From Melitaea cinxia (Eukaryota; Arthropoda; Insecta; Lepidoptera; Nymphalidae): a DNA stretch of 64,000 nt. The notes beneath the pieces are model-generated. The model saw only the letters and a list, made by a program, of their open reading frames with translations, had not been told where the DNA came from and did not search any database. The stretch covers positions 17,104,501-17,168,500 of the forward strand of contig NC_059399.1 of NCBI RefSeq assembly GCF_905220565.1, written 5' to 3'. The position numbers were made by a program, and so were the translations under genes. Shown here piece after piece: positions 1 to 10,547 of this stretch (positions within the stretch are counted from its first letter, which is position 1; every line of letters starts with the position of its first letter).

Positions 1-8
1 AATCAAAC

Positions 9-85
9 ATAAACCAAAAGATATATCCAAAAAATGCTGCCCGAAGTCACTATTCCACTCGGACAAAGACTTAGGCACAGTATAT
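9..85 (+). repeat. family E fragment (3' end)
   Basis: The stretch with ATAAACCAAAAGATATATCC followed by a TCACTATTCCAC..GGAC motif recurs at 8663-8740, where it is the end of a longer copy. This is a truncated, diverged copy of an interspersed repeat. Confidence 0.6.
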
Positions 86-640
86 TATAACATATATTTC
101 ACAAATTACCCACAATTAAGATGTGCAGAAAATAATTATTATGAATAATAATTTAATAATAATAATATTTATGAATGACAGAGTGTTTCTTATTATTTGA
201 CTCAAATCAATGATTGCAAAAATTAATGAGCGATCCATCATTACAAACCATAATTATAATTGTGTCCATTTTATAAATTATGCCTAACTTAACCAATCAA
301 AGATATATTTCACTAATAATCCACAGGTAAAAAATCCAGACCATAATAATTATCTTTTAAAATATTAATGATTTTAAAAGTGAGAAAGTCTAATTATTGT
401 TGAATTATGAAATAACGACTCAAATCAATTATTTCAAAATTCAGTAATCGATCTATTATAGCTTACTTATTTTATGAATATGTATAGCGTAACCAATTAA
501 AAATACATTTCACAAATAAGCCATAATTAAAAAAACCAGACACTAATTATTTTTTAAATACTAATAATTTTATAAGTCAGAAAGTATAGTTAATTATTTG
601 AATATGATATTATAACTCAAATTAATGATTGCAAATAGTC
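86..640 (+). repeat. ~200-bp tandem repeat, three diverged units
   Basis: Three units can be aligned by recurring blocks: an ATATTTCAC/ACATTTCAC block near 97, 307 and 506, then a CCAGAC block, an AATAATT-rich stretch, a GAGAAAGT/CAGAAAGT block and a GACTCAAATCAAT block. Spacing is about 210 and 199 bases. An inverted copy of the same unit lies at about 1400-1580. This is a short satellite-like array; nothing in it looks coding. Confidence 0.6.
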
Positions 641-1399
641 ATGATTACTCAGTAAAGGTCATTTATTATTTAATTTTTATCCAATCACTGATTATACATT
701 TATATAATACTAGCTAACCTGGTGAACTTCGTACCACAATATAGCCTATTAAGGTGAATTAATGTCTTTGTTTTAGGCTACAGCATCTGGAGCATAATGC
801 AGGATCATTGCAAACTGCGCTGCTAGTCGAATATGTACATAAATTTCAATTTACAAGAATGTAAATAATAAAAATTCTTATTTTATTACAATTGTTTACA
901 ATTCTATACATGATACGTTAAGTAATGTATTTATTGACAAGTCGTTGACTTCTTGTGAGACGTTCTTGAGATGTGATTTCATGATGAGTCATAATTTTCG
1001 GAAACAAAGCCAAATGTTTTATATATTTTTTTTTATTTACTCCATTTATTACTTCTGACAATATCCTCCGGTTTAGGTTTTGTATATCTATTAGATATAT
1101 GATAATATACCATTACCACTTCCATAAAAATGTAGATAAATATGGTTACTGACATATTTTGGTCGCTATAATTTTTTTTTTATATATTTATTTCTATTAT
1201 TTACAATTTATTCGTTTAACATATAAAAATTACTTTAATTGTTAGACTACCATAGAACTCTTAAGGTATTTAATGACTTTTTCAAATTTTGCGTCAAAAT
1301 ACAATGATGGTTTCAGACAGCGATTGACGTTTATGTGTACTGTTAATATTGTTAATATTGAACTTACGACTGCCATCACAACAGCCAGTTACTGCAACC
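641..1399. other. AT-rich intergenic DNA
   Basis: No coding exon or RNA gene is visible. Bases 705-860 contain a GAACTTCGTACCAC motif like the start of several retroelement fragments elsewhere in the window (compare 35390 and 56034). The rest is AT-rich and featureless. Confidence 0.4.
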
Positions 1400-1580
1400 A
1401 CTGAACCAAATCAATCCAATTCGATTGCCCAAATTGAGTCATTATATCGTAATCAAATAATCAATAACACTTTCTCATTTATAAACTCATTAGTATTCAA
1501 AATAGTTATGGTCTAGACTTGATAATTGTTGGTTGTGAGAAATGTGTTTTTAATTGGTTACGCTATAAATATTTATAATA
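1400..1580 (-). repeat. inverted copy of the ~200-bp unit
   Basis: Read on the minus strand this segment begins TAGCGTAACCAATTAAAAA at about 1563, matching bases 486-504. It continues with the ACATTTC, TAGACCATAA, GAGAAAGT and ATGACTCAA blocks of the 86-640 array. Confidence 0.55.
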
Positions 1581-1714
1581 ATTACTATTGCATTCACAAA
1601 ACGTAATTAATCTCACGTTCTAATTAATTATTTGTACAAATTAACACTTTCTTCGTTACATTGTTTTGTTTGATTGTCGTGTATGACAAATGTTTATATA
1701 AGTCTTGTTGAGTT

Positions 1715-1870
1715 AGGGCACATCAGGCACGCCGGGGCGAGGTGGGAAATGCTAGCGCGACCCCATCTCGCCCCACCCAGGCGGACGACTGCTCACACGT
1801 GATGGTTTTTTAGTCAGTCGGAGTCTGACATAACCCTCTGGTGCCCCAAAAAAAGAACATCAGGCACATA
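1715..1870 (+). repeat. GC-rich SINE-like fragment
   Basis: A locally GC-rich stretch containing GGTTTTTTAGTCAGTCGGAG and a closing GTGCCCC followed by an A-run. The GTCAGT..AGTCTGACA block is typical of moth SINE/LINE tails (from memory). It is bounded by direct ACATCAGGCAC repeats at 1719-1729 and 1857-1867, which could be a target-site duplication. Confidence 0.45.
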
Positions 1871-1974
1871 TCCAGTTCAAAATCTAGGCCAGCCAGACTA
1901 CAATGAACAATGGAAGTACCTCAATCTTACCAAATATCTAAACACAGCTAAATAAAACACTACTCTCAAGTAAT

Positions 1975-2145
1975 GCCGTGTTGCTGTGGTGAGTGAGGTG
2001 TCCAGAACGTCTGTGTAGGGCCAGGGGTAGGGTCAGCAACGCGCTTGCGCTGCTTCTGGTGTTGCAGACGTCTTTAAGCTATGAAAACCGCTTATCATTA
2101 GGTGGGGCCGTATGCTTGTTTGCCGACCTAGTCGTATAAAAAATT
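1975..2145 (+). repeat. family B partial copy
   Basis: Shares the GTGAGTAAGGTG-like, GGGTCGGCAACGCGCTTGCG, CTTCTGGTGTTGCAG and CGTATGCTTGTTTGCCGACC blocks with fuller copies at 53240 and 60658. It lacks the 5' third. Confidence 0.7.
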
Positions 2146-2639
2146 CGTAAGTGTTATTGTATGGAGGTTTATGTTTTTATTCTGTGTATTCCCAGCACGT
2201 AGACTTAATTCTAATCGAAGAATTTGAAAAGGCGCTTATTTACTTTGTTAGACAGGAGCATGGCAGTTGAACTGTATTATAATAAAAAATTAGTATTCAG
2301 TCAATAACTTAATAATGTTTGTAAACAAAAAGTTATAACATACAAAGGAATTTTGACTCATCCGAAAAACTATTAAATTGTAAAAAGTATACAGACATAC
2401 GTATACCCGTCTAAGGTTTAAAGTAATTTTAACTCTATCTGTAAGACTGTTTAATTTAAATATGTTTATGAATAAGTATATGTGCCTGGAATTTACAAAC
2501 CGCCGATATCCGGTGGATCTTTACATGTGTAATTATAATTCATATTGCAAATAATAATGATACAAAATTACTCGCTATTATATTTCAATATTTATTTTTA
2601 TTATTATTATTAATTATTTTTATTATTATTAATTTACAA
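2146..2639. other. intergenic DNA, nothing recognised
   Basis: AT-rich, with a (TTA)n-like patch near 2590-2630. No exon, RNA or clear repeat family is seen. Confidence 0.4.
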
Positions 2640-2745
2640 CGTTACTACGATCGACAGGTAAAACGTAGCAACGTAGGTAAACGAATAAATAGGCAAGTAA
2701 ATACGCGCTATTAAAGTTTACTCAAAACGTAGATATTAGATTTTG
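2640..2745 (-). repeat. family F fragment
   Basis: Diverged match to the AGTCAAGTAAATACGCGTTA and AAGATTACTCAAAA blocks that recur at 45480 and, inverted, at 30730 and 9815. Confidence 0.5.
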
Positions 2746-2831
2746 AAAAAATTAAATAATATTTTAACTTGTATTTAAACATGATACATATTTACAATTC
2801 ACAACTTAAAAACTAAATATTTACAGATAGT

Positions 2832-3040
2832 TTTGGTATAAATAATGTCCGCGTGGAATTGTGCCAAGAATGCTGGCAGCATTTCCCCCTTGAATCGCTA
2901 TGCCGATTCTCTGGGCAAAAAATGCACCAGCCCTCTTGTCACCAGTGGAGGCAATAAGGCGAGGAGCTATCTCATTTAAATTTTTTTTAGCACTGCTACT
3001 CCAAGGTTAAATGTAGTTCACACGACAAACACCAGTATTG
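2832..3040 (+). repeat. family I copy 1
   Basis: Near-identical to 12488-12690: GTGGAATTGTGCCAAGAATG, CTGGCAGCATT, TATGCCGATTCTCTGGGCAA, then GGCGAGGAG..CTCATT, a T-run, and GCTACTCCAAGGT. Two copies in opposite contexts show a dispersed element, probably the 3' part of a LINE. Confidence 0.6.
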
Positions 3041-3104
3041 ACTAAAACACGATTCATCAAAATCGATAAACTCAATAAAAAAATATGAGGTTATTATACA
3101 ACGT

Positions 3105-3300
3105 AGGCATTATTCATAGCTCGAAAACTACTAGCCAGATCTCAATTAAATTTAAATGGAACCACATTACAAACTACATCTTTCGATTAAAAAAGATGAA
3201 ATCGGCACACCAAGTAAAAAGATCTGAGGCAACAGATACATAAAAAAATACAGTCGAATTGAGAACCACCTTTTTTTGGAAGTTGGTTAATAAAATAATC
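3105..3300 (+). repeat. family F fragment
   Basis: Contains the CAGATCTCAATTAAATTTAA, GGAACCACA, CTTTCGATTAAA and ACAGTCGAATTGAGAACC blocks shared with 45830-46015. The closing GGAAGTTGGTTAA matches the end of that longer copy. Confidence 0.65.
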
Positions 3301-3799
3301 AATGAAATACGTATTATAGTGTATAAACGTATTATTATAACTAAATTGTGTACGTAATAAAACTTAACAAAAAACTTAGTAGAAAGAAATATGTTAACCG
3401 ATTAAATAAATCTCATGTCAACAGTAATTTTAGTACAAACCTCAAAGAGAACTTTTTATCACATCGCTTTTTACTTTCGTTAGGTTATATCACACACTAT
3501 CCTACACCTAAAACTGGTTTGATCTGATAATAACCGGATCGAACTAGAAGTGAACCAGTTCAATTGAAATCACAAGGGTAACTTTGAGTCCACGGTAGAA
3601 AGTGCATTGTTATAGATAATAAAATGCCTTTTACTGTTAATAGGAGGTATCGTTAGTTCTACGTAGTCTATTGTAGAATGTGATAGTTAGCAATGTCTAT
3701 ATAACAGCTAATGCGTTTATATACAAGAAAGTCAAAGTATTAATTACAATATAAATATTTGCCAATTAAAAAATATATTTGAAACCATCATATATCTAT
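3301..3799. other. intergenic DNA, nothing recognised
   Basis: No coding or RNA feature is visible. A short GGTTTGATCTGATAATAACC patch is near 3510. Confidence 0.35.
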
Positions 3800-3807
3800 T
3801 TATGTAC

Positions 3808-4100
3808 TAGCGACCAGCCCTGGCTTCGCATGGTTGCAAAAACTATTAGTGTTTCTCTACTACGAGTATATTATTTATTTATTTTATTTATTTCAACACC
3901 AAACAAAAAATAACATAAACAATCATAATTAACAATAATTAGTAGAAAAAAATATTATACAAATATTATACATATAAACCTTCTTCTGGAATCAATCTAT
4001 TTACTAAAGGAAACCGCATCAAAATCTGTTGCGTAACTTTAAAGAATTAAGCATACAGACAGCGGGAAGCGACTTTGTGTAATACTATGTAATGATATCT
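3808..4100 (-). repeat. family L copy, interrupted
   Basis: On the minus strand this matches 19545-19745 and 55735-55930 (AAGTCGCTTCCCGCTGTCTG, CTACGCAACGGATTTTGATG, and the end GGGGCTGGTCGCTAG). The match is split by about 100 unrelated AT-rich bases at roughly 3870-3985, as if a smaller insertion landed in it. Confidence 0.6.
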
Positions 4101-4119
4101 ACTTGCTAATTAAGCGTTT

Positions 4120-4435
4120 AGTAAATTTATCAGTCGGGGTTCGATCAACTACTTTAAGCTTTGTTATAATTGAATTTCTTAGTTGCTGTTGATATATATG
4201 TTATGTAAACAGTTTTTTTTTTCATATACAAGATCTTATAAGTCAAGCATTTATACTACAATATTTTTTTTTCTTGTAAATAAATTTATCAGTCGGATTT
4301 CAATCAATTACTTTAAGCTTTGTTGTAATTTAATCTCTTAGTTGCTGTTAATATTTTTGTTATGTACATCGTTTTTTTTTTTATTTTTTTATACAATACC
4401 TTATAACTTAAACATTTATGTTACATCAATTTTGA
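4120..4435 (+). repeat. diverged tandem duplication, ~150-bp unit
   Basis: Two adjacent copies (about 4120-4265 and 4279-4435) share AAATTTATCAGTCGG, TACTTTAAGCTTTGTT, TCTTAGTTGCTGTT and the poly-T followed by a CTTATAA.T..AGCATTTAT-like end. Confidence 0.6.
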
Positions 4436-4982
4436 AAATTAGAACTAATATAAAACTAAAAAGAACAATTGGTAAATATTACACAGATGAGCAAAAATCT
4501 GTATAAAAGAAGTGTGAGTTGGTGATCGAGCAATGACTAAGGATAAGAGATACCACGTTGCTCCAAGTGGGGCTCCAAGTACTGATTATTATGTAAATAA
4601 AAATAACTGCTTCGAGATAAAATCGTACCCACGACCGACATTAATGGAGCTTTAATTCCACTACACCGAAATCGTATATTATCTATATGTCGTATCTTTA
4701 ATAAATGCCAATAGAAAGTTCAACACGTTTTTCTTTTAAGTTCATGATCTAATTTTAATTTGAAAGTTAAGCGAAGTGCTTTGCGAATATATTTCAAACT
4801 TGTCATGTAACCTCGTTTGAATGATTAACCTTATTTGTTTTAATGCCATATATTTTATTGTATACCACAAAAAGGTTATGTTATCTTAAGGGGGAAAACG
4901 TTTATTAATAGTATCGTAATAGTAGTTAGCAGGTATACAATTAAAACAATACAAATTATTACTGACAATAAAATCAATAAAA
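4436..4982. other. intergenic DNA, nothing recognised
   Basis: No exon or repeat family is recognised. It ends at the ACGC microsatellite. Confidence 0.3.
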
Positions 4983-5031
4983 ACACGCACGCACTACGCA
5001 CGCCGTCACACAAGCACGCACGCACGCACAA

Positions 5032-5062
<31 letters not shown>

Positions 5063-5205
5063 CCGCACGCACGTACGCACACACGCGCACACGACACCCG
5101 CACGCACGCCCGCACGCACGTACGCACACACGCGCGCACGACACTCGCACGCACGCACTCACGCACGCACGCACGCGCACACACACACACACACACACAA
5201 ACGTT
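4983..5205. repeat. (ACGC)n / (AC)n compound microsatellite
   Basis: About 220 bases of ACGC tetranucleotide with point variants and a terminal AC dinucleotide run. Inside it the block GCACACACGCG..CACGACAC..CGCACGCACG repeats at an interval of about 48 bases, so part of the tract expanded as a minisatellite. The Cys/Val/Arg/Ala-rich reading frames on the minus strand are artefacts of the repeat. Confidence 0.95.
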
Positions 5206-5444
5206 TTTACATATCATACAAACATTTGTCAAATTGACGTATGACTTAGTTTAGTCCTATCTCAACACAAAAAAAATTGTCTCCTTCAATTAATTGCTTA
5301 TATTATTTATGTACTTATGAGTAACGGCCTTCACGCTTATAAAGGACACTTTTTATATATTTAAGTTTAATGGTCCTTTCAATTACAGATAATTTTTATT
5401 TAATCGAAAAATTAATCGTATCCTTATGACTTTTATATAAAAAC

Positions 5445-5668
5445 TAGCTAATGCTCGCGACTACGTGCGCGTTGAATTGTTACTTGTAGAAAAACCCGAT
5501 TTCGAATCATTCTTCTTGTGCGCTCAGCTCCTTAGCGTGATGATATATAGCCTATAGCCTTCCTCGATAAATGGGCCATCTAATACTGAAATAATTTTTC
5601 AAATCGGACCAGTAGTTCCTGAGATTAGCGCGTTCAAACAAACAAACTCTTCAACTTTATGATATTAA
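5445..5668 (+). repeat. family D copy
   Basis: Matches 20455-20775, 11975-12125, 46445-46600 and 55605-55735: GATGATATATAGCCTATAGC, CTTCCTCGATAAATGGGC, CCTGAGATTAGCGCGTTCAA and ACAAACAAAC. A short dispersed retro- or MITE-like unit. Confidence 0.7.
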
Positions 5669-6049
5669 GTATGAGTCGCTAAGCTGTATACGCACATACC
5701 TTCCTGACGATTGCAGCAAATTTAAGAATTACTTTTTCATGATAGTTATTGTTAGACAGGGTCTTTATAAAAGAAAATTAGAATATAGTTCTAATTCTTA
5801 ACATCATTATCAAAGGTAAGACGAGTCATTGTTACACTTTTAGTGAGAGAAGGCATTTTAATTTATTTACTAATTATTCCTAATACTATGACAAACTGAT
5901 AGCAATCGATAATTCTTTAATACTAAACGACGATGATGAAATAGATTTGAACTCAAAGTTATCGAAAAAAGTCTATTTTTAATTTGAAAGTGTTCGTCTT
6001 TGCACTCTATACTTTAAGTATTCCAACTGTATAAAAATATGCCACACAT
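5669..6049. other. intergenic DNA, nothing recognised
   Basis: AT-rich and non-coding as far as can be seen. Confidence 0.3.
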
Positions 6050-6225
6050 ACGCCGAGTTACACGAAACAAAATTAAAATTTAAGTAAAGATTAAACTAAT
6101 TTAATCACAAGAATTCCATTTAATCACAAGAATTCCATTTAATCACAAGAATTCCATACAATTCTTGCGATTAAATTAGTTTAATCACTACTTAAATTTT
6201 AATTTCTTTTCGTGCAATTCGGCGT
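6050..6225. repeat. fold-back repeat with three 19-mers
   Basis: The left arm (about 6050-6115) and right arm (about 6160-6225) are reverse complements over roughly 65 bases with few mismatches. The outer ends are ACGCCGA and TCGGCGT. At the left arm's inner edge the 19-mer TTTAATCACAAGAATTCCA is repeated three times in tandem (6100-6118, 6119-6137, 6138-6156). It resembles a small MITE with a slipped inner repeat. Confidence 0.8.
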
Positions 6226-6905
6226 TAATCTATAAACTTTCTAAAACATTAACTTCCATAAAAAATATTTAAATTACAACACAGAAAAAAAAATACAACG
6301 GTATTGTTGTAACTCATTTTACTATTCTAAATATGAATATTTAATTTTTAATATCATAATTGACTTTTCTAATGATGTTACATCTAATTTTATGAACGCT
6401 AATTGCCTATTCATTTTTTAAATATAATTATGATTCCCGTTAGTTAATAATACCGTTTTTATATGTTATACAATATTCATGCCACAAAAAAAGTATCGAT
6501 TGCTATAACTTAGAACAGTTTATGAAAGGTATTCATAGAGAATACTGTAATTTCAATTTATGAATAACAATTTATGTTCAGGATCACTGCAGAATCCACA
6601 TTCCAGACTGGTGATAACTTCACATAAAACTGACATAGTTTTATTAAAATGTTAATGTAATAACTCGAACTTAATGCTAAAGAGCTCTTTTAAATTACCT
6701 TTCTCATATTGTCTGCTTTACATTTATAATACAAATACATTGCCTACGTTTTCCACTTACAATAAAACTGTCTCATGTCCAATACTCAAACTGCGCAAGA
6801 TTTTAGTTCATTCCACGAGTTCAGATACAGGTATTGTCCTACGCTGTTTAATTTCGAGAAGTGCTAAAAGTCAAAATTTCGATAACTTTGTAAGAACGAA
6901 TATTT
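6226..6905. other. intergenic DNA, nothing recognised
   Basis: No supported gene. The short open frames here have no start, splice or homology support. Confidence 0.3.
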
Positions 6906-6917
6906 TCTTTTAGTATT

Positions 6918-7195
6918 AAAATGGCAAACAAATGTACTGCTCTCCGGATGGTACGCGGTTGCTTTAGTACCGTACCTAAGAATGCCTGCAACTCCAGAAG
7001 CATCGCGTTGCCAACCCTACTCCCGACCTTCCCTAGTAGTTCTGGCAACCTCACTCGCCACAGGAATACAACATTACTTACGTTACTTGAGAGCATTATT
7101 ATTTGGCTGTGATATTATTTAATGTTGACGTATTACTCCAGTTGGGCTTCTCTGAATATTGAACGAAATTTTCCTGCTATGCCCTACCTCACAAC
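6918..7195 (-). repeat. family B copy
   Basis: Minus-oriented copy: ATGGCAAACAAATGTACTGC corresponds to the element's 3' end, and CCTGCTATGCCCTACCTCA to its 5' end. The element is a dispersed repeat of about 280 bp. Confidence 0.75.
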
Positions 7196-7329
7196 GAATT
7201 TTAATGTATTTTAAGGATTGTTAGCTAATACTTTAGTAATTAATTGACAGTTTAGAATTTATAGACATCTTAACCCTAGCAGTAAGTCTGAATAACTAAG
7301 TAGCCATTATTTATAATAAAACTAAGGTA

Positions 7330-7475
7330 ACTCACCGATTACCGTAGTCGCCTGCAACGCTACACTCATTGCAACATGTTGCCGACCCTACTCCCGTCCA
7401 AGGAGCTCTGGTCACCTTACTCGCCAAAGGAACACAACACTGCTTGAAAGCAGTACTATTTAGCACATATATTGT
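7330..7475 (-). repeat. family B partial copy
   Basis: Contains CGCCTGCAACGC, GTTGCCGACCCTACTCCC, GGAGCTCTGGTCACC and GGAACACAACACTGCTTGAA. It is truncated on both sides. Confidence 0.65.
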
Positions 7476-7540
7476 ATCTTAGGGAATACGGAACCATCGT
7501 TGAAGCTATCCGATCACTAGACATTTTAGGGTGTGAAAAC

Positions 7541-7833
7541 TTTTTTTTTTATGTCACTAGGTTGTCAAACAAGCGTACGGCTCACCTGATGGTAAGCGAT
7601 CACCGTAGCTTATAGACACCTGCAACACCAGAAGCATCGCAAGTGCGTTGCCGACCCAATCCCCAATCCCCCCAGGAGCTCTGGTCACCTTACTCACCAA
7701 CAGGAACACAAGAACACAATACTGCTTGAAAACAATATTATTTTGCTGTGATCTTCTGTAAGGTCGAGGTACTATCCCAGTCGGGCTGCTCCATATTTTG
7801 AACAGGAAATTCCTGCTGTGCCCTACCTCAGTT
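7541..7833 (-). repeat. family B full-length copy
   Basis: The poly-T start (7541) is followed by ATGTCACTAGGTTGTCAAAC, GTACGGCTCACCTGATGGTA and the full body to CCTGCTGTGCCCTACCTCAG. On the minus strand this is an element of about 290 bp ending in poly-A, which argues for retroposition. The self-complementary GCAGGAAATTTCCTGC seen in other copies lies at its 5' end. Confidence 0.8.
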
Positions 7834-8329
7834 ACTTACAGTACTTTCTTAAGAAACGAGCGACCTAAAAAAACAATATTAAATTATTCAATCCTATTTG
7901 AACTTTGGAATATACAAAAAAAAACTCATCTTTACGTTCCTTGACACGTACTGAACTACACAAGAAAAAAAATTCCATCTAAATATACCTTTCTTTTACT
8001 ATAATGATTTATAGTCTCACTGATGATTCGGTGACGTTACCTTCGGTTTTTTACCAAAGCCGGATAGGATTAATACTCTTAAATGCCTAACGGTGATTTA
8101 AAAAGCAATGACTGGCTAATTTTGAAATAATAATGAACCAATATTGCTCGTTATAACGGTATACTCACATACGAAAATAGACTTGTTCCATTAATGTATA
8201 TATTTAATACATAAGCTGAATTAACAGACGTTGCTTTGTCGTGGTTAGCTATTAGCTATTAATAATTATCTCTCTTTTATCACATAATTACGTCCATCTA
8301 ATCTTGTCAAAATTCATGATCATGTGCGG
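7834..8329. other. intergenic DNA, nothing recognised
   Basis: No gene or RNA is recognised. Confidence 0.3.
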
Positions 8330-8740
8330 TAGTTTTCCTAGATCGTTCCTTTATCCAATACTTTATAAATCTTTACATGGAACATATATGAGAAAAAATA
8401 TTATTGGGGCCTTTACCAACGCAAATAGCACCCATAACAATGATTGTTCGAATTTTTGTCTGTTTGTCTGTGCGTTTGTGGACGCAAATCTCAGAAACGA
8501 CCTATCTGATTTTGATGTGGTTTCCACTTATATATTGTGGTTAGATTCACTAAACATGTAGTGTTTGTTTCATGTCCATCGGTTCATAAATAAAAAAGCT
8601 ATGCCAATTTGAAGAATCACGTTGAATATGTACATACCTAAACGACGGTGTTTATAATCCAAAATAAACCAAAAGATATATCCAAAAAATGTTTATCCAT
8701 AGTCACTATTCCACGCGGACGAAGTCGCGGGCACAGTTAG
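8330..8740 (+). repeat. family E copy
   Basis: Shares ATATATGAGAAA, CGCAAATAGCAC, ATGATTGT, CAGAAACGAC and TCCATCGGTTCATAAATAAA, and the closing CGCGGACGAAGTCGCG, with 39125-39440. A fragment of the end also sits at 9-85. An open frame of 85 codons at 8304-8561 lies inside this repeat and has no support as a gene. Confidence 0.7.
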
Positions 8741-9594
8741 TTACAAAATAAATGTCAGTATAAAAAGTCGCGAGAGATAGAGCTAAAGTCAAATTCGCCG
8801 TATGCTACTTGTGTTGTGTGGATATGCTTGTATAATGATTATAATATAATATTTTATAAATTAAATACAAATGGTTAATATATGTATAATAATAAATGCT
8901 AGATAGCTTTACATCCAATCTTCCTAGCTTTAACTATTATAAACTTAACTTTACTATAAACCCTTAACGTTATTATAAAACCAACGATTATCATTTCGTA
9001 TGGTATATAATAACGAATGACATCTACATAAATATCTCGTTTTATATGTATTTAAATCATAGAGTATAGAGGTCATGAAAGCTTGAAAATTTTAGTATAC
9101 ATTTATTTCAATCTCTAAGCTCCTCATTTGCTATTTTTAAAAATATACATTTTTCTTCTACATTCTGGTTACTAAGCAATATAGCATGCGTTAAAATTAC
9201 ACGTTATAAGTGACCTAAATGTCTATAAAACCATAAATATACTCTACTTAGCAGTCTTTTTTCTCTAAAGAAAAATTGATAGCACTTCATTCGCCACATT
9301 GCCTCTTTGGATTGACGTTTAACTCGTAGGGGCGATTAAAATACAAATATCACACAACCTAACAAGTCGTAATTAATAAAGTAATTAAAAACAGAGATAA
9401 AATACCGTCTACAGATTAAAAGTTATAGTTTTGATTAACACGCTCGAGATTGCATATTGTGCTCTTTATTCGCGTTTTATTAGTGCCATATAATACAGAT
9501 GCAGAATTTAAAATATTTAAATTAAATTTTAGTTTAATCTAAATGTAAATTTTAAAATATATATTTCAATTAAATTATAGTTTAATTAAATAAG
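8741..9594. other. intergenic DNA, nothing recognised
   Basis: Very AT-rich. No exon or RNA is seen. Confidence 0.3.
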
Positions 9595-9599
9595 TGTGC

Positions 9600-9925
9600 T
9601 ATTATCTCGAATTGGACTTCCTCGCAAACGAAACAAACCGACTTCAATTATATAGACAGATAATACAACGTAAGTTGACGAAAAAAGTCAACAAACGCAC
9701 TAGTCGTCGCTACGATTTTCGAGGGTACCCCTCGATTTCTCTAGGATCCCATCATCAGATCCTCTTTTTCTTATTTTGATGCTTTTTAATTTAATCGAGA
9801 TCTAATTACAACTTTTGAAGTAATCTTTGATAATGCGTATTTACTTGACTATTTTTCGTCTACTTACGTTGTATTACTTGTCGATATAATTGAAGTCGGT
9901 TTTTTTCGTTTGCAAGCAAACACAA
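9600..9925. repeat. family F fold-back pair
   Basis: Two F fragments lie head to head. 9625-9695 (CGAAACAAACCGACTTCAAT .. AATACAACGTAAG..GACGAAAAAAGTC) is the reverse complement of 9845-9915 (GACTATTTTTCGTC .. GTTGTATTACTTG .. AATTGAAGTCGG). The 150-base spacer holds the CCCTCGATTTCTCT and CATCATCAGATCCT blocks of the same family. Confidence 0.7.
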
Positions 9926-10103
9926 TATTTATTTCGAAGTTCAGAAAGATTATCTTGGAAGAGAGGAAAAAAGTTAAATGTATAATTCTGAAAAAAGTCG
10001 CGGATACAAGCTTGTTTACTATGTATAAACAATAAATAAATATCTGTAACTAAATTTAATGATCTTCTGTTATTGCTGGTTTTTGAGGTAAATCAATGAA
10101 AAT

Positions 10104-10177
10104 ATTTTTGAATATCATATCAAAAATTGACCGCTCCAGCGGGATTCGAACCCGCGTCTCCGACTGACCGTGTCGGA
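10104..10177 (-). repeat. left arm of tRNA-containing inverted repeat
   Basis: Exact or near-exact reverse complement of 10425-10498. Each 74-base arm contains the 3' half of the tRNA-like sequence plus the same 3' flank (GGTCAATTTTTGATATGAT). Confidence 0.85.
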
Positions 10178-10203
10178 GCTCTAGCCAATTAAGCTATGGA
10201 ACG
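10131..10203 (-). tRNA. tRNA-like cloverleaf (probable tRNA-derived gene or SINE head)
   Basis: On the minus strand a complete 73-nt cloverleaf can be drawn. The 7-bp acceptor stem CGTTCCA/TGGAGCG has one G-U pair, the D stem is GCTT/GAGC with a GG-containing loop, the anticodon stem is CCGAC/GTCGG, the T stem is GCGGG/CCCGC, and the T loop is TTCGAAT. The A box (TAGCTTAATTGG) and B box (GGTTCGAATCC) are perfect. The anticodon loop is ACGGTCA, so the nominal anticodon is GGT (Thr), but position 33 is C instead of the near-invariant U. A second, 5'-truncated copy lies 220 bases away on the other strand with the same 3' flank. It is therefore more likely a tRNA-derived repeat than a working tRNA. 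Confidence 0.5.
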
Positions 10204-10369
10204 ATGTACCCGCTAGAGCGAAATTTCTGATATGATGATTTTTATTTTCGGTTTAAGCGAACCGTGGCGCCGTCTATAGTGAGTTCTTTACAGAGACCCG
10301 TAACTATTCAAAGTTTCATATTACAATGAAAATCTTTGACAGGAGACGACACCATGCTATATTTAATAT

Positions 10370-10547
10370 GTATGATTTTATTTTTGTGTACCCACACATT
10401 AGGAATTCTAAACATTTTTGAATATCCGACACGGTCAGTCGGAGACGCGGGTTCGAATCCCGCTGGAGCGGTCAATTTTTGATATGATATTCAAAAATGT
10501 TTAGAATTCCTAATGTGTGGGTACACAAAAATAAAATCGTACATATC
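10370..10547. repeat. hairpin with tRNA half in its loop
   Basis: 10371-10425 and 10487-10541 are reverse complements over about 55 bases with one mismatch (the arms include GTGTACCCACACATTAGGAA). They enclose a 61-base loop that is exactly the 3' half of the tRNA-like sequence (10426-10471) plus its flank. Confidence 0.85.

Noticed and set aside
4876..5232. Cys/Val/Arg/Ala-rich reading frames
   Set aside because: Pure translation of the ACGC/AC microsatellite in two frames.
8304..8561. 85-codon frame
   Set aside because: Lies inside family E, whose other copy at 39115 does not keep the frame.
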